Shown: piece after piece, positions 20,891 through 30,924 of the stretch
Position numbering within the stretch: the first letter of the stretch is position 1
Layout: each line of letters starts with the position of its first letter
Assembly (NCBI GenBank): GCA_963576475.1
Contig: OY754990.1
Span: 15,272,206-15,336,205 of the forward strand
Direction: 5' to 3'
Source of the DNA: Molanna angustata
Lineage: Eukaryota > Arthropoda > Insecta > Trichoptera > Molannidae
Length of the DNA stretch: 64,000 nt
Translations under genes and position numbers: made by a program
Notes under the pieces: model-generated
Databases searched by the model: none
What the model was told of the DNA's origin: nothing
The model's input: the letters and a program-made list of their open reading frames with translations, nothing else

Positions 20891-21460
20891 AAATTAATTT
20901 GTATTCCTATTTGTATTTTGTTATAAATTTAATGTACCTACCGCTACAGGTGAACTGTATTTGACATGACATTCCTGCACAAAATAGTGAACAATATTAT
21001 TGACACCGATGCACTTCTGGCGTAACTTCCCTTCAACATACCGACGAGACAAACTAGAAAAGACTTCCCATCTGTGGTACAAATTATGCACAGCACTCTT
21101 TCATATACAGACCATGCAGAAATTATGATTCTATCTTCCATGACATTGATCTCTTCAACTCATCACATAGAAGATTTAAATTATCCATTTTGGACACGTT
21201 CCCTCATCGCTCTGAGTGATCTTACGCACGCTTTCCATAACGCCCCATTTCCTTTCAAATTCCTTTTCCTAAAGCAAAAAAATATTATGTTACTGATGTT
21301 TCTTTTTCAATTCATGTTTTACTTAATACTTTATGTATATAAAAAAAAGGTTAAAAAAAAAAGGTAAAAAAAAAGGATAGAACTTTACAAAAAAAAAAAG
21401 GTTGTGTACCAATATTTCAGTCATACATACCTATTTATACTCTGTTCACTTTCATTTTCG
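20891..21460. other. No gene seen
   Basis: Contains A-runs mixed with AAAGG (21335-21400). The ORF 21074-21367 has no recognisable motif. The hammerhead-like motif follows at 21463. Confidence 0.4.
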
Positions 21461-21462
21461 CA

Positions 21463-21503
21463 CACTCTGACGATGATCTTTAACAGATCGATACCGGTCA
21501 GTG
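21463..21503 (+). ncRNA. Hammerhead-ribozyme-like motif
   Basis: Stem I CACT (21463-21466) with AGTG (21500-21503). Core CTGACGA (21467-21473) is an exact match to CUGANGA. One unpaired T, stem II GATCT (21475-21479) with AGATC (21485-21489), core GATAC (21490-21494; canonical GAAAC, one substitution), CCGG helix III and GTC ending at 21499, the canonical cleavage triplet. Minimal helix III is typical of Penelope-like hammerheads. The core mutation and the extra base argue that it is inactive now. Confidence 0.55.
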
Positions 21504-22084
21504 CCAGTGTTAAAATTAAATAGTGAAACTAAAACTAATTAGTGTTTTCATTTATACCTAGTAATTCAGGAACTATTTGACAAATAAAGTTTTTTTAGTT
21601 TACCTTTATATATTTGAATGGATTGAGATGACGTTACTTCACCACTTAGGCCATTCCATAGTCTAGCTGATTGTACTTGAAAAGAGGAGGTGAAAACTTC
21701 TGTATTGTGAATGGGGATAGCTAGTGTAGTACGTTCAGCAGATCGAAGGGATAGGCCGTGATTTGACAAGTGAATAGGGATCATAAATAGTCTTATAAAG
21801 TAATGACAGAATGTGAATGTTACGACGATCTCGTATCTTTGGCCAACGAAGAATATTTCTACAAGTCGAAACATGATCATATTTTTTAAGATTGTAAATG
21901 AACCAACTGTATACAGACATTCTGTAATAGTTCCAGTTTATTTAATAATTCTTGATTGGCATCCAAATAACACACATCACCGTAATCAAGCAATGGAAGA
22001 AGTAAGGATTGAGCTAGTGTAATTTTACAATGTATTGGAAGAAAGTTCTTCAATCTATTAAGAGAATGGATATTATAAAACAGA

Positions 22085-22100
22085 GTTTTACTGACATGAG
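22085..22100. repeat. Target-site duplication, left copy
   Basis: GTTTTACTGACATGAG here and at 22450-22465 are identical 16-mers bounding the RTE insertion. In the uninterrupted family 1 LINE this sequence is present once (HVSKT codons region). Confidence 0.9.
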
Positions 22101-22449
22101 GACATAAGGAAAGAATGTAAGATGAAGAAATATGTCATTACTAGAATGAAAGTGAACACATTGAGATGGTTTGGTCACATGGGGAGAATGAATGAGGAGC
22201 GCCTGACGAAGAAAATATACAGAGCGGAAAGGAATGGAATGAGAGGTCGGGGACGCCCAAGAAAGGGATGGCACGACCATGTGAACGAAATTTTGAAAGA
22301 CGGAAATGTTAGAAGTGTGAGCAATAGACGAACATGTATGAGACGATGCATGAATGTGGACGAGGCGAGAGATGCATGCCAGGATAGAAAGATGTGGCGT
22401 TCGGTTCTCTCTGCCTACCCCGCAAGGGACATGGCGTGATGGTATGTAT
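22101..22449 (+). pseudogene. RTE-type LINE 3' end (family D), nested insertion
   Basis: The frame reads MKVNTLRWFGHMGRMNEERL, TKKIYRAERNGMRGRGRPRK, GWHDHVNEILKDGNVRSVSN, RRTCMRRCMNVDEARDACQD and WRSVLSAYPARDMA, then a stop. The short UTR ends in TATG repeats (ggtatgtatg). The insertion is 5'-truncated and inserted antisense into LINE family 1 with a perfect 16-bp duplication. Other family D pieces: 13935, 31850-32370, 33045-33120, 33177-33460(-), 63440-63515. Confidence 0.9.
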
Positions 22450-22534
22450 GTTTTACTGACATGAGAAATCTGTCCATGCCACGAAAGATTTTCATCAAAA
22501 AGAATACCAAGAATTTTCACCATTTTTGAGAAGG

Positions 22535-22853
22535 GTATTTTTATTTTTTTTTTTTTACTTTCTGTTGAATGTTTTGTTTGTTGATCATATTGTTATAATT
22601 TTATGGATACATATTTTGGCGCACGTTTTCGTATATTATTTTACCGTCGCTGTTTTCTGTCCCAAATAAATAAATAAATAACGTACCAGGAGGACCGACC
22701 CTGACTTAGACGGGATGAAGTCAAAGAAGAAGAAGATTTCCAGAATGTTAAAGGATTTTGAACATTTCGACAGATAAAGTCATACAGAAGAAATGGACGG
22801 ATTTTCCTTCAATAACTTTACTCATTGCAAATTACATTACAATTAACCAATAT
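22535..22853. other. LINE-tail-like (AAAT)n at 22665-22681; otherwise no gene seen
   Basis: T-rich then (AAAT)n, as at LINE 3' ends. Then 22681-22738 contains gacttagacgggatgaag and an (AAG)n run, like an RTE extreme 3' end. Nothing longer is supportable. Confidence 0.35.
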
Positions 22854-22980
22854 GTTTTTGATTCTACGTATATTTTTTAATATGCGTAGAATCAAAAACC
22901 ATGCCGTCATAGTCTTGAAGATGCCCTAACAAGGCGAAATAGCTACCGCCGAATTCAAAAATATACGTAGAATCAAAAAT
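22854..22980. mobile_element. Small element: 18-bp inverted ends around a hammerhead-like core
   Basis: TTTTTGATTCTACGTATA (22855-22872) has its exact complement at 22962-22979, and a second, one-mismatch complement at 22881-22899. Between them lies TTGAAGA (22915-22921), an unpaired T, GCC/GGC (22923-22925, 22933-22935) and GAAA (22936-22939), which again has a hammerhead-like order, with C3 replaced by U and a weak helix III. It is decayed; the fold is not convincing on its own. Confidence 0.45.
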
Positions 22981-23329
22981 TTATTGTTTAATATCAATAT
23001 AAATTAAAATGGAATTCTACTACGTAAAATATCCACAAGTACCTACTTCACTCATTGCTGTTATAAGAGGGTATGTTTTTGGACTCTTGTTTTAATTTCT
23101 TTTTTTCTAGCTGACAGGGGCGTATATATTATATTGAAATAATACGAAAGAAGACGAAAGAAGACGTAATAAGCCGAACTACTTATTAACGAGGACCGCA
23201 CTAAGCGGTACGTCAACGGAATTAGTTGACATGGAGTCACGAGAACCCCTTCTATACGTTTCTAGACAAAGATGGAAAAATAAGATAATACAGAGGCTTG
23301 CTCAATTGTAAGACTCACTGAAATATATT
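22981..23329. other. No gene seen
   Basis: Unassigned sequence leading into the minisatellite. It holds a short direct repeat acgaaagaagacgaaagaag. Confidence 0.4.
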
Positions 23330-24830
23330 ACCGATCTTTGAGAAGGAAATTCGTGAAAGTGACAAATGCAACACAATTAGAACAGATTTATGAGAGGTAT
23401 ATTTGTGGGAGTAACAAATGCAACAAAATTAGAACAGATCTATGAGAGGCATATACGTGTGAGTGACAATTGCAACACAATTAGAACAGATCTATGAGAG
23501 GCATATTTATGGGAGTAACAAATGCAACGAAATTAGTACAGATCTATGAGAGGCATATTTATGGGAGTAACAAATGCAACAAAATTAGTACAGATCTATG
23601 AGAGGCATATTTATGGGAGTAACAAATGCAACGAAATTAGTACAGATCTATGAGAGGCATATACGTGTGAGTGACAATTGCAACACAATTAGAACAGATC
23701 TATGAGAGGCATATTTATGGGAGTAACAAATGCAACGAAATTAGTACAAATCTATGAGAGGCATATTTATGGGATTAACAAATGCAACAAAATTAGTACA
23801 GATCTATGAGAGGCATATTTATGGGAGTAACAAATGCAACGAAATTAGTACAGATCTATGAGAGGCATAAACGTGTGAGTGACAATTGCAACACAATTAG
23901 AACAGATCTATGAGAGGCATAATTATGGGAGTAACAAATGCAACGAAATTAGTACAGATCTATGAGAGGCATATACGTGTGAGTGACAATTGCAACACAA
24001 TTAGAACAAATCTATGAGAGGCATATTTATGGGAGTAACAAATGCAACGAAATTAGTACAGATCTATGAGAGGCATAAACGTGTGAGTGACAATTGCAAC
24101 ACAATTAGAACAGATCTATGAGAGGCATATTTATGGGAGTAACAAATGCAACGAAATTAGTACAGATCTATGAGAGGCATATACGTGTGAGTGACAATTG
24201 CAACACAATTAGAACAAATCTATGAGAGGCATATTTATGGGAGTAACAAATGCAACGAAATTAGTAGAGATCTATGAGAGGCATATACGTGTGAGTGAAA
24301 TTGCAACACAATTAGAACAGATCTATGAGAGGCATATTTATGGGAGTAACAAATGCAACGAAATTAGTACAGATCTATGAGAGGCATATTTATGGGAGTA
24401 ACAAATGCAACAAAATTAGTACAGATCTATGAGAGGCATATTTATGGGAGTAACAAATGCAACGAAATTAGTAGAGATCTATGAGAGGCATATACGTGTG
24501 AGTGACAATTGCAACACAATTAGAACAGATCTATGAGAGGCATATTTATGGGAGTAACAAATGCAACGAAATTAGTACAGATCTATGAGAGGCATATACG
24601 TGTGAGTGACAATTGCAACACAATTAGAACAGATCTTTGAGAAGCAAATTCGTGGGAGTAACAAATGCAACGAAATTAGTACAGATCTATGAGAAGCATA
24701 TTTGTGGGAGTAACAAATTCTACGAAATTAGTACAGATCTATGAGAGGCATATACGTGGGAGTAACAAATGCAACAAAATTAGTACACACCCACCTACAG
24801 ATCATTGAAAAGCAATTTCGTGGGAGTGTA
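23330..24830 (+). repeat. 52-bp minisatellite, ~28 units, two alternating subtypes
   Basis: Unit landmark gatctatgagaggcata recurs every 52 bp. Subtype A continues tttatgggagtaacaaatgc and ends attagtaca; subtype B continues tacgtgtgagtgacaattgc and ends attagaaca. The order is not random: A-A'-A-B blocks at the left, strict A-B alternation (104-bp dimers) in the middle. Edge units (23332, 24640-24820) are more diverged and carry ttcgtgggagtg. Stray units occur at 28172-28235, 49100-49155 and 50171-50290. Confidence 0.95.
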
Positions 24831-24852
24831 AATCCAAAATAATAATACAATA

Positions 24853-25063
24853 GGCGTGATGACTGTAAGAAAAAATCATTGAAATTATGATTTTATAAAA
24901 TAAAATATGTTATAAAGATTTGAAAAAATATATTTATTTTCATTTTAAAAGAGCGAATAATATTAATATTATGAAAATAAAAATACAAAATATGTTAGTC
25001 CGCCATTTTATGTGAAACACCAATCAGAGCGCATGACGTCATCATATTGTTACTGTCAATTGT
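24853..25063 (+). repeat. Dispersed repeat with CRE, CCAAT and YY1/Pho-like motifs, copy 1
   Basis: Aligns with 25999-26207 in the same orientation, ~85-90 percent by eye. It contains ccgccattttatg (YY1/Pho-like), ccaatcagagcg (CCAAT-type) and atgacgtcat (CRE palindrome, 25034-25043). It may be the promoter end of a transposable element. Confidence 0.6.
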
Positions 25064-25132
25064 AGTGTTCGGAATGGTTATTTTTTTCATAACAAGCTAT
25101 ATGGAATATGCTACTTATTTTTATTTATTTAT

Positions 25133-25628
25133 TTTATTTATTTTGGATATCCAAGAGTACAGTAGAGCATAATGATATTAAATACAATGAAAAAAAAACA
25201 AGTAAATGTAGACTACAGTACATAATAATAGGACATCATATCAAATAATTTTAAAAGCTTAACATACAATTTACGAAAAATGAGAAAAAAACAAAATTAT
25301 AGGAACACACCAGAAACATACAAGGAATAGTACAGAGAGGATTGTATGTATTCTAGAATCATAACATGGGATTCTAACTCACTTAAGGATCAACGAAGAA
25401 GGTGTTGCAACCATTATGGTGACACATAAATAATACATTCATGCATATACTAGAGAGTGGAATTTTGAGTTATGTTATCAGTGCAAAGTTGGCGCTTTAT
25501 CGCAATTTTGAACGAGTGTAGAGATTGAGTATGAAAAAAGTCAATGTTATTGAGCAGGTTGTTAAAATTGGAGGTGGCCCGGTTAGTAAAGAAATTTTTA
25601 ACATGCTATTTTTATTTATTTGGTTTAT
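25133..25628 (-). pseudogene. LINE ORF2 C-terminus and 3' UTR
   Basis: The minus strand near 25625-25460 reads FFTNRATSNFNNLLNNIDFF, HTQSLHSFKIAIKRQLCTDN, ITQNSTL: the fF..Ra...fN.L..iD.f...sl..FK closing pattern of CR1-group ORF2, with frameshifts. The 3' UTR runs to an (AATA)n-like tail at 25115-25142. Confidence 0.6.
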
Positions 25629-25998
25629 TTGGGACAATAAACCAAATAATATCGCTATCCGCTCTATTGAATCGTTGACGCATCTGTCATAACACGCACC
25701 GAGTATTGTAACGTGGTGGAGATTATTTAACTTTTTCAGAAATAAATAACTTGGTGGCTTTCATTGCTTGATTATAAAATAAAATGATGTTATTATATTG
25801 TTTCTTTGATTTTGTTATGTACAGTAATGATGATGTTTGTGGGAGTTGTACAGTGTTATATGAGGTTGAAATGGAAATACACAATGTATTATGATGAATC
25901 TAGTAGATCAGAATATGATAAGATATACATATGGGATAATTGTTATGATTCATATATATATTATGGTTAATATATTAAAAAAAAATAGAATGTAATGT
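25629..25998. other. No gene seen
   Basis: AT-rich spacer between LINE relic and repeat copy 2; nothing supportable. Confidence 0.4.
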
Positions 25999-26207
25999 AA
26001 TAGGTGTGATGACTGTAAGAAAAAAATCATTGAAATTATGATTTTAAAAAATAAAATAGGTTATAAAGATTTAAAAATGTACTTATTTTCATTTTAAAGG
26101 AGTGAATAATAATAATATAAATATAAAAATACAAAATGTGTTAGTCCGCCATTTTATGAGAAAAAACAATCAGAGCGCACGACGTCATAGTATGGTCGCG
26201 TCAATTC
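25999..26207 (+). repeat. Dispersed repeat with CRE/CCAAT motifs, copy 2
   Basis: Partner of 24853-25063. The CRE half is acgacgtcat and the CCAAT-type motif is caatcagagcg. The short ORF here is chance. Confidence 0.6.
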
Positions 26208-26404
26208 TTCTGATAGTCTTCAATACAATATACGCATTAATTGTCGGTCTAGACAATGTTTATTTTGGTGTTATCGATATATTAATATTTTAATTAGGTA
26301 CTTAAAACTAAAACAAAACAATAAAATAGCAATGGAACAAGGATTCATCAAAGCAAATAGTTTCAATTTACCTATATACTCGCCTACCTATCGGGGGACA
26401 CTAT

Positions 26405-27014
26405 GGGCCGGTATTACAGTGTCAGTTTAAGAGCTAAACTCAAGTTTTACAAAAATATAGCGTATCACAGTGTCCGTTTAGGCCTAATCTTCCATCAAAT
26501 ACGTCACTAAAACGACAAATATTTAACTCAATGTTTCTGGCAGATTAAGTACTTAACTGTGAGACAACTGTCATTTGCTAGGCAACTCGCGTAGTTTCAG
26601 TTTCTATCACTAGAGGCGTTAGGCAACGTGTGTAGTTTCAGTGTTGTATCACTAAAGGCGTTAGTTGTATCGACGGTGGCGCCACACAACAAAACAAACT
26701 GGCAGCCGTATTGAAACGAACATGGGCATTTAAAAGCATTATTTTGGTAAAAAAAAAATACCATGTTGGATAATAAAACAATGGTATTTAAAGTCGTTGC
26801 GTCCCGTTTTGTATTTCGTATTATTTGAGGTTATTTAAATTTCACAGATAATAACCACAGAAAAAGTGAAATATGTCTATAATTGAAGATTTAGTAACTG
26901 ACATGTCATATTGCACAATTGCACTGTAATACGGAAATGAATTCAATCTCCCCTTAACATTAATCTTGAGTTTAACAAACTCAATGAGTTGAGGGCCGAC
27001 TGTAATATCGGGCC
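26405..27014. mobile_element. Harbinger-like MITE, copy 2
   Basis: Ends GGGCCGGTATTACAGT and ACTGTAATATCGGGCC are inverted. TAT flanks both (26402-26404, 27015-27017). Aligned along its length to 2630-3192, with an extra partial duplication near 26575-26650 (gtagtttcagt and gcgttag repeated). Non-coding. Confidence 0.8.
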
Positions 27015-27017
27015 TAT

Positions 27018-28613
27018 GTTAACTGTATTTTGTATGTAACTTAGTTCTTATTGAATAAATAAATAAATAATGAACGCTCGCAACGTATGGTAAACTGATT
27101 TAGTTTTAGTATTCTACAATTTTGTCACGCGATGGTGAGCTGACGAACGTTCGACACGTTATGATGCTGGTCACTGCCAAACTAAACTAGCAAGCTATAT
27201 TTTTTTCATGCAATGAAGCGATTCGCGAAACGACGGCGATTACGCGAAGCATGCGTTTTAAAATATCGTTACAATTTTAGCAGCATACGAATTATTACAT
27301 AGCGCTCGTTATTTGTATTGTGTTCATAACAAGCTATATTTATCTGTTATCGTTATTTTTAGCAACAGCAGCCATAGTAGTCATTTCTTCTGCCTGTCTT
27401 ACCTAGAATGAAACTTTTGATGATCGGATATTTCTTTGCGTCGAACAAAGACTTTTGCTCATCAGAATTTCGAAACGTTAAACTTAATAATAAGTACATA
27501 TGTATAAGTTCTTTATTTATCTGTAATTTAAATACAACTTACATCTCGAAAATCGATAAAATATGCTCCTTCTTCTCTCTACATTATGTGTTTCATAAGC
27601 TAAAAACATACGCGGGAAACGTATGATGGCCTATTTTGACGTTTGGACATTAATGAAGTTCTTTATATGCTTATTGCCTAAATAATGGTAAATATTATAT
27701 TACTGAGAGCTAAACGTGGAGGAACAAATACTTTCCTTTTTTGTAAACGCGTACTTAATAAAATACACTTATGTCTCGCCGTGCGAAATTTTATCACTTA
27801 TTTCTCTTTTTTTTCGCGTGGGACGAAAACAAATACCTCATTAGTTGTTTTTTTCGTCATGTTTGTACATTTAGGGACCGCACAACACTTATGCACTTTT
27901 GAATTGATTATAAATACACAAATCGTCTTAGAATACATATAGTAGTGAAATGCAGTTTACGATATCGTGACGTCATCGTCAGGGTCGGCAGCCGCCATGA
28001 TACTACAAGCGTTTTTTGACGTAAATATCAAATTTGATTTTAAAATGGCGATTTTTGCTACTAAACCTTTATTTTATGTAGAAATGTATATATATTTGAA
28101 AACAGTGAATGCGTAAAAACATCGTGAGATAGTTTTTCAAAATTAGTCATCATGCCCATTCTGTGAGAAAAATATTCGTTGGAGTGACAAACAAAATAAG
28201 AACAGATTAAATAAACAAATGTATCAATATTAGAACAGAATAAATAAAGAAATATAAATAAATAAATAACGAAATAGGTACAGTATGTAATGACGGAAAG
28301 TGAGTAACGACGACACATGCGTGTATGCCTACACACTAGTCTCGTCTCGCCTAAAGAGGCACTACATTCAGAATGAGCGGTGAACCTCAATATTGCGAAC
28401 TATGTGAGACGTTATTGTTGCCTGTTGTATTTTTGATTACTCTCACAGAACACCTGAAAACGTATGAGAGGAAGCACTATACAAAGCCGGTGCCTCACGG
28501 CATAAATAAACAAACAAACAACGATCTCTACTAATTGATATTGAATAATATAGTTATTAACAAAAATAGTAACTGTTATTAACCAAAACTGAAAACTAAT
28601 AAGACATCTATAC
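27018..28613. other. No gene seen; minisatellite relic at 28172-28235
   Basis: The ORFs at 27408 and 27685 show no domain. 28172-28235 (attcgttggagtgacaaac, then attagaacaga) is a stray relic of the 52-bp minisatellite. gtgacgtcatc at 27968 is an isolated CRE-like word. Confidence 0.4.
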
Positions 28614-28648
28614 ACTGTCTCAGAACAGGTTTTACCTAGTGAGGCAGT
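28614..28648 (+). ncRNA. Two-tier hairpin of LINE 3' UTR type
   Basis: Outer stem ACTGTCTC (28614-28621) with GAGGCAGT (28641-28648), 8 bp including one G-U. Inner stem AGGT (28627-28630) with ACCT (28634-28637). Same interior as 8085-8118 with a different, still paired, outer stem. Confidence 0.55.
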
Positions 28649-28894
28649 TTATGACAATAGTAAAATATCTGGTAACTATTATGTAACCTAATGTAAGTTG
28701 AATATAATATGATGCATTAAAAAAAATTCGTTACTAGATTTACGGAAAAATTGTATTTTAAATAATAAATCAAATAAAAAAAATTATTATTAAATTATTA
28801 GTTGTTCACATAATTATATTGAACAACTTAATTATCTTACTAATCCAGTATAAATATATTTTTTTTTGCTATGTAATCTTTAAAATATATTTAT

Positions 28895-29110
28895 ATATTT
28901 ATTTATTCATTTATTAGCAATTAAGTTACATAAAACGTTAACATTATAGTGTCCCCCATTAGGTAGGCGAGTACCTACCCGTGTTGGGGGTCTATATTAC
29001 ATTCTAATTTACAATATCATGTAACACTATATTATATTTCATCATATTATACTGTATAACATTATATTACATCTTATCATATTACATTATATCACACCAT
29101 AATACATCAT
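28895..29110 (-). mobile_element. LINE 3' UTR with two-tier hairpin
   Basis: The (AATA)n-type tail appears at 28895-28920 as ttatttattcattta. Hairpin: CCCCCA (28953-28958) pairs with TGGGGG (28985-28990), and inner TAGGTA (28960-28965) with TACCTA (28972-28977). A degenerate attatattacat-type repeat follows (28995-29110). No ORF2 remnant is adjacent. Confidence 0.55.
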
Positions 29111-29189
29111 ATTCCAAAACGTAACTTTATATATTTTTCTTTTTCTTTTCTTTTGTATATTAAACCTTTAAAGATATTTGGTCTTGTCA

Positions 29190-29545
29190 ACGAGTATGAG
29201 AGTGTGGAGGAGACGATTCAATCATGAATTAGAGGCACTGTATGGCGAACCCAGCATTGTACAGTTCATTAAAATAAGAAGACTGCAATGGTTGGGCCAT
29301 GTCCACAGGATGAGTGATGATCGTACTCCCAACAAGGTTTTAAACACTACACCAGACGGAAGAAGAAGCAGAGGCAGACCAAAAATGAGACGGCTGGACG
29401 ATGTGGAGGCTGATGTTCGAGCGCTGGGCCTTACCAACTGGAAGAGAGCCGCGGAGTGCAGGGAGGAATGGCAACGGATTCTGAAGGAGGCCAAGGCCCA
29501 CAAAGGGCTGTAGGGCCAATGGAGATGATGATGATATTAAACCTT
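29190..29545 (+). pseudogene. RTE-type LINE, RT C-terminal tail (family F), open frame
   Basis: Uninterrupted frame to 29513: [80 protein letters not shown] and EEWQRILKEAKAHKGL, then a stop. The 3' end is (GAT)n. It is the last ~105 residues of an RTE-type ORF2. 43050-43445 is a sister copy, and the 116-bp array at 34868-35670 is built partly from this same 3' end (minus strand). Confidence 0.85.
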
Positions 29546-29829
29546 TAAATATCTAAACCTTTGTCTAAATGCTTTAAGAGTACTACCTCAGAACAGGCAT
29601 TCAGTCTATTTACTATGTAGGTATACCATTATGAAATGTACTGTACCTACTGAAATATAACAGAAAACCGTATCAGGAACAATTATAAATACATACATCC
29701 AAAATTAAACACATCATTTGCGCAGCACCATTATTACACATACATGGCAGAACATTTTTTCAACAAACTTCAAACTAGGTAACAAAATAAAGAAACACTT
29801 TAAAGTAAAATAATAGAAAAGGGGTTAAT

Positions 29830-30290
29830 AGAATCTTGGGGTTTAAATTGATTTATTGTTTTGATGCTTTTTTTGTTTTGATGTTTTTTGTATTGATGTT
29901 TTTTTTTGTTTTAATACTTTTTGTATTGATGCTTTTTTTTGTTTTGATGCTTTTTTATGCTATTTGCATTGATGTTTTTTTTTTTAATGCTATTTCTTAT
30001 GATGCTTTTTTTGTATTGATGCTTTTTGTATTGATGCTTTTTTTGTTTTGATGCTTTTTGTATTGATGTTTTATTTTTGTGTACCTATAGTTATAATATT
30101 GTTGATTTTATATATATTGTATGTCTTTATGCTTTTATGTGATTGAATCGTTCTAAATGTACTCACTTTCTCAGCACAAGCATTTTATGCTTTTTGGGAA
30201 AGAGAAAAAAAAACAGTGTACAAATTCAAATATTTGTTATATAATATTGTTTTATTGAATAAATAAATTTAAAAAAAAATATGTAAATAA
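29830..30290 (+). mobile_element. LINE family 2-like 3' UTR with T/G-rich repeat and two-tier hairpin
   Basis: 29860-30075 is a degenerate tttttgttttgatgc repeat, an expansion of the T-rich UTR seen at 42780-42890. The hairpin follows: CTTTCTC (30166-30172) with GGGAAAG (30196-30202), inner AAGCAT (30178-30183) with ATGCTT (30187-30192). It ends in TTGAATAAATAAAT (30256-30269). Open frames across the T-rich part are artefacts. Confidence 0.6.
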
Positions 30291-30368
30291 AATAAATTAA
30301 TGAAGAAATGAATAATTTTTCAAGGACCCATAATACGACATTGCTCTGTACTTGTATATACATAATAA

Positions 30369-30482
30369 TGGGCCTTACTTACTATTTAAAATAAGAGTTT
30401 AATCCGATACTAAGTCAGTTTCGGCCATACAAAAAACTAAGTATCGGCTTGAACACAAATTGCAAACAGTAAGTAAGGCCCA
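30369..30482. mobile_element. Short palindromic MITE (~114 bp)
   Basis: TGGGCCTTACTTACTATTT at the left and its one-mismatch complement at the right. A second inverted pair CCGATACTAAG / CTAAGTATCGG lies near the centre, so the element folds nearly completely. GGGCC ends recall the Harbinger-like MITEs here. No clean target duplication. Confidence 0.65.
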
Positions 30483-30700
30483 AGAGGAATATTGGGATGG
30501 GTCAAAGTGGATTCTCGTCAATTAACCGTAATCTGATTAATGACGGATCGATTCCCGGCCGATAATTGAAAGAAAGTACCCAACGGCCCCACCGAATGTC
30601 TTGTAAAAATAATGACGAGGTATAAATTCGCCCCGAAACCGGTGGAGTGCGTCTGAGAAATGGCCACCGTCGGGGAATTCAAGGTAGGCGTGTTGTTTTA
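30483..30700 (+). promoter_or_regulatory. Non-repetitive candidate conserved element
   Basis: More balanced composition, no match elsewhere. It contains TAATCTGATTA (30529-30539), the TAAT-N3-ATTA layout bound by paired-class homeodomain dimers; a TATAAA (30621-30626); ATG in a fair context (30660, gagaaatgg) opening MATVGEFK; and then aag/gtaggc, which could be a splice donor. The TATA-ATG distance is too short for a usual 5' UTR, so this may be coincidence. Confidence 0.25.
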
Positions 30701-30924
30701 AGGACTCCCAAGTACCAAAATGGACAATGAGAGAAAATTACATTTCGGTTCTTATAAATACAATCGGATACCGAGGAAATATTTTCATTAGAATCTGGAA
30801 AGAGTCGCTCAACACTAACCGATGAGATCCAACTGTCAATTGGGGTAGTATGTGTAATTGAAGAATACGTATAAAACAATATACAAATATATAAATTGAA
30901 AAAACAATTATTTTATTTTATTTA
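30701..30924. other. No gene seen; terminal motif at 30815-30875
   Basis: gatgagatccaactgtcaat and attgaagaatacgta match 695-755: the same dispersed-element end. Confidence 0.45.

Larger units (their letters stand above)
21566..22530 (-). pseudogene. CR1-group LINE family 1, interrupted by RTE
   Basis: The minus strand from 22523 reads MVKILGILFDENLSWHGQIS, HVSKT, is broken by an insertion (22101-22449), then continues FLPIHCKITLAQSLLLPLLD, YGDVCYLDANQELLNKLELL, QNVC, a frameshift, HVSTCRNILRWPKIRDRRNI, HILSLLYK, another shift, GLSLRSAERTTLAIPIHNTE and SARLWNGLSGEVTSSQS. Same family as 19965-20890, in opposite orientation. It reaches further 5' than that copy but stops before the palm motifs. 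Confidence 0.85.

Noticed and set aside
22207..22240. CTGACGA (22209-22215) as another hammerhead core
   Set aside because: Lies in conserved RTE coding sequence (ERLTKKIYR codons) and lacks a paired stem II and GAAA.
27130..27160. ctgacgaacgttcgacacg as a hammerhead
   Set aside because: Second core element is absent and the stem is a simple palindrome; chance.
27966..27992. Minus-strand ctgacgatgacgtcacgat as a hammerhead
   Set aside because: The 'stem' is the CRE palindrome tgacgtca; no GAAA or stem I.
29836..30051. Hydrophobic 71-codon ORF
   Set aside because: Product of a T-rich tttttgttttgatgc repeat in a LINE UTR; no real membrane protein.
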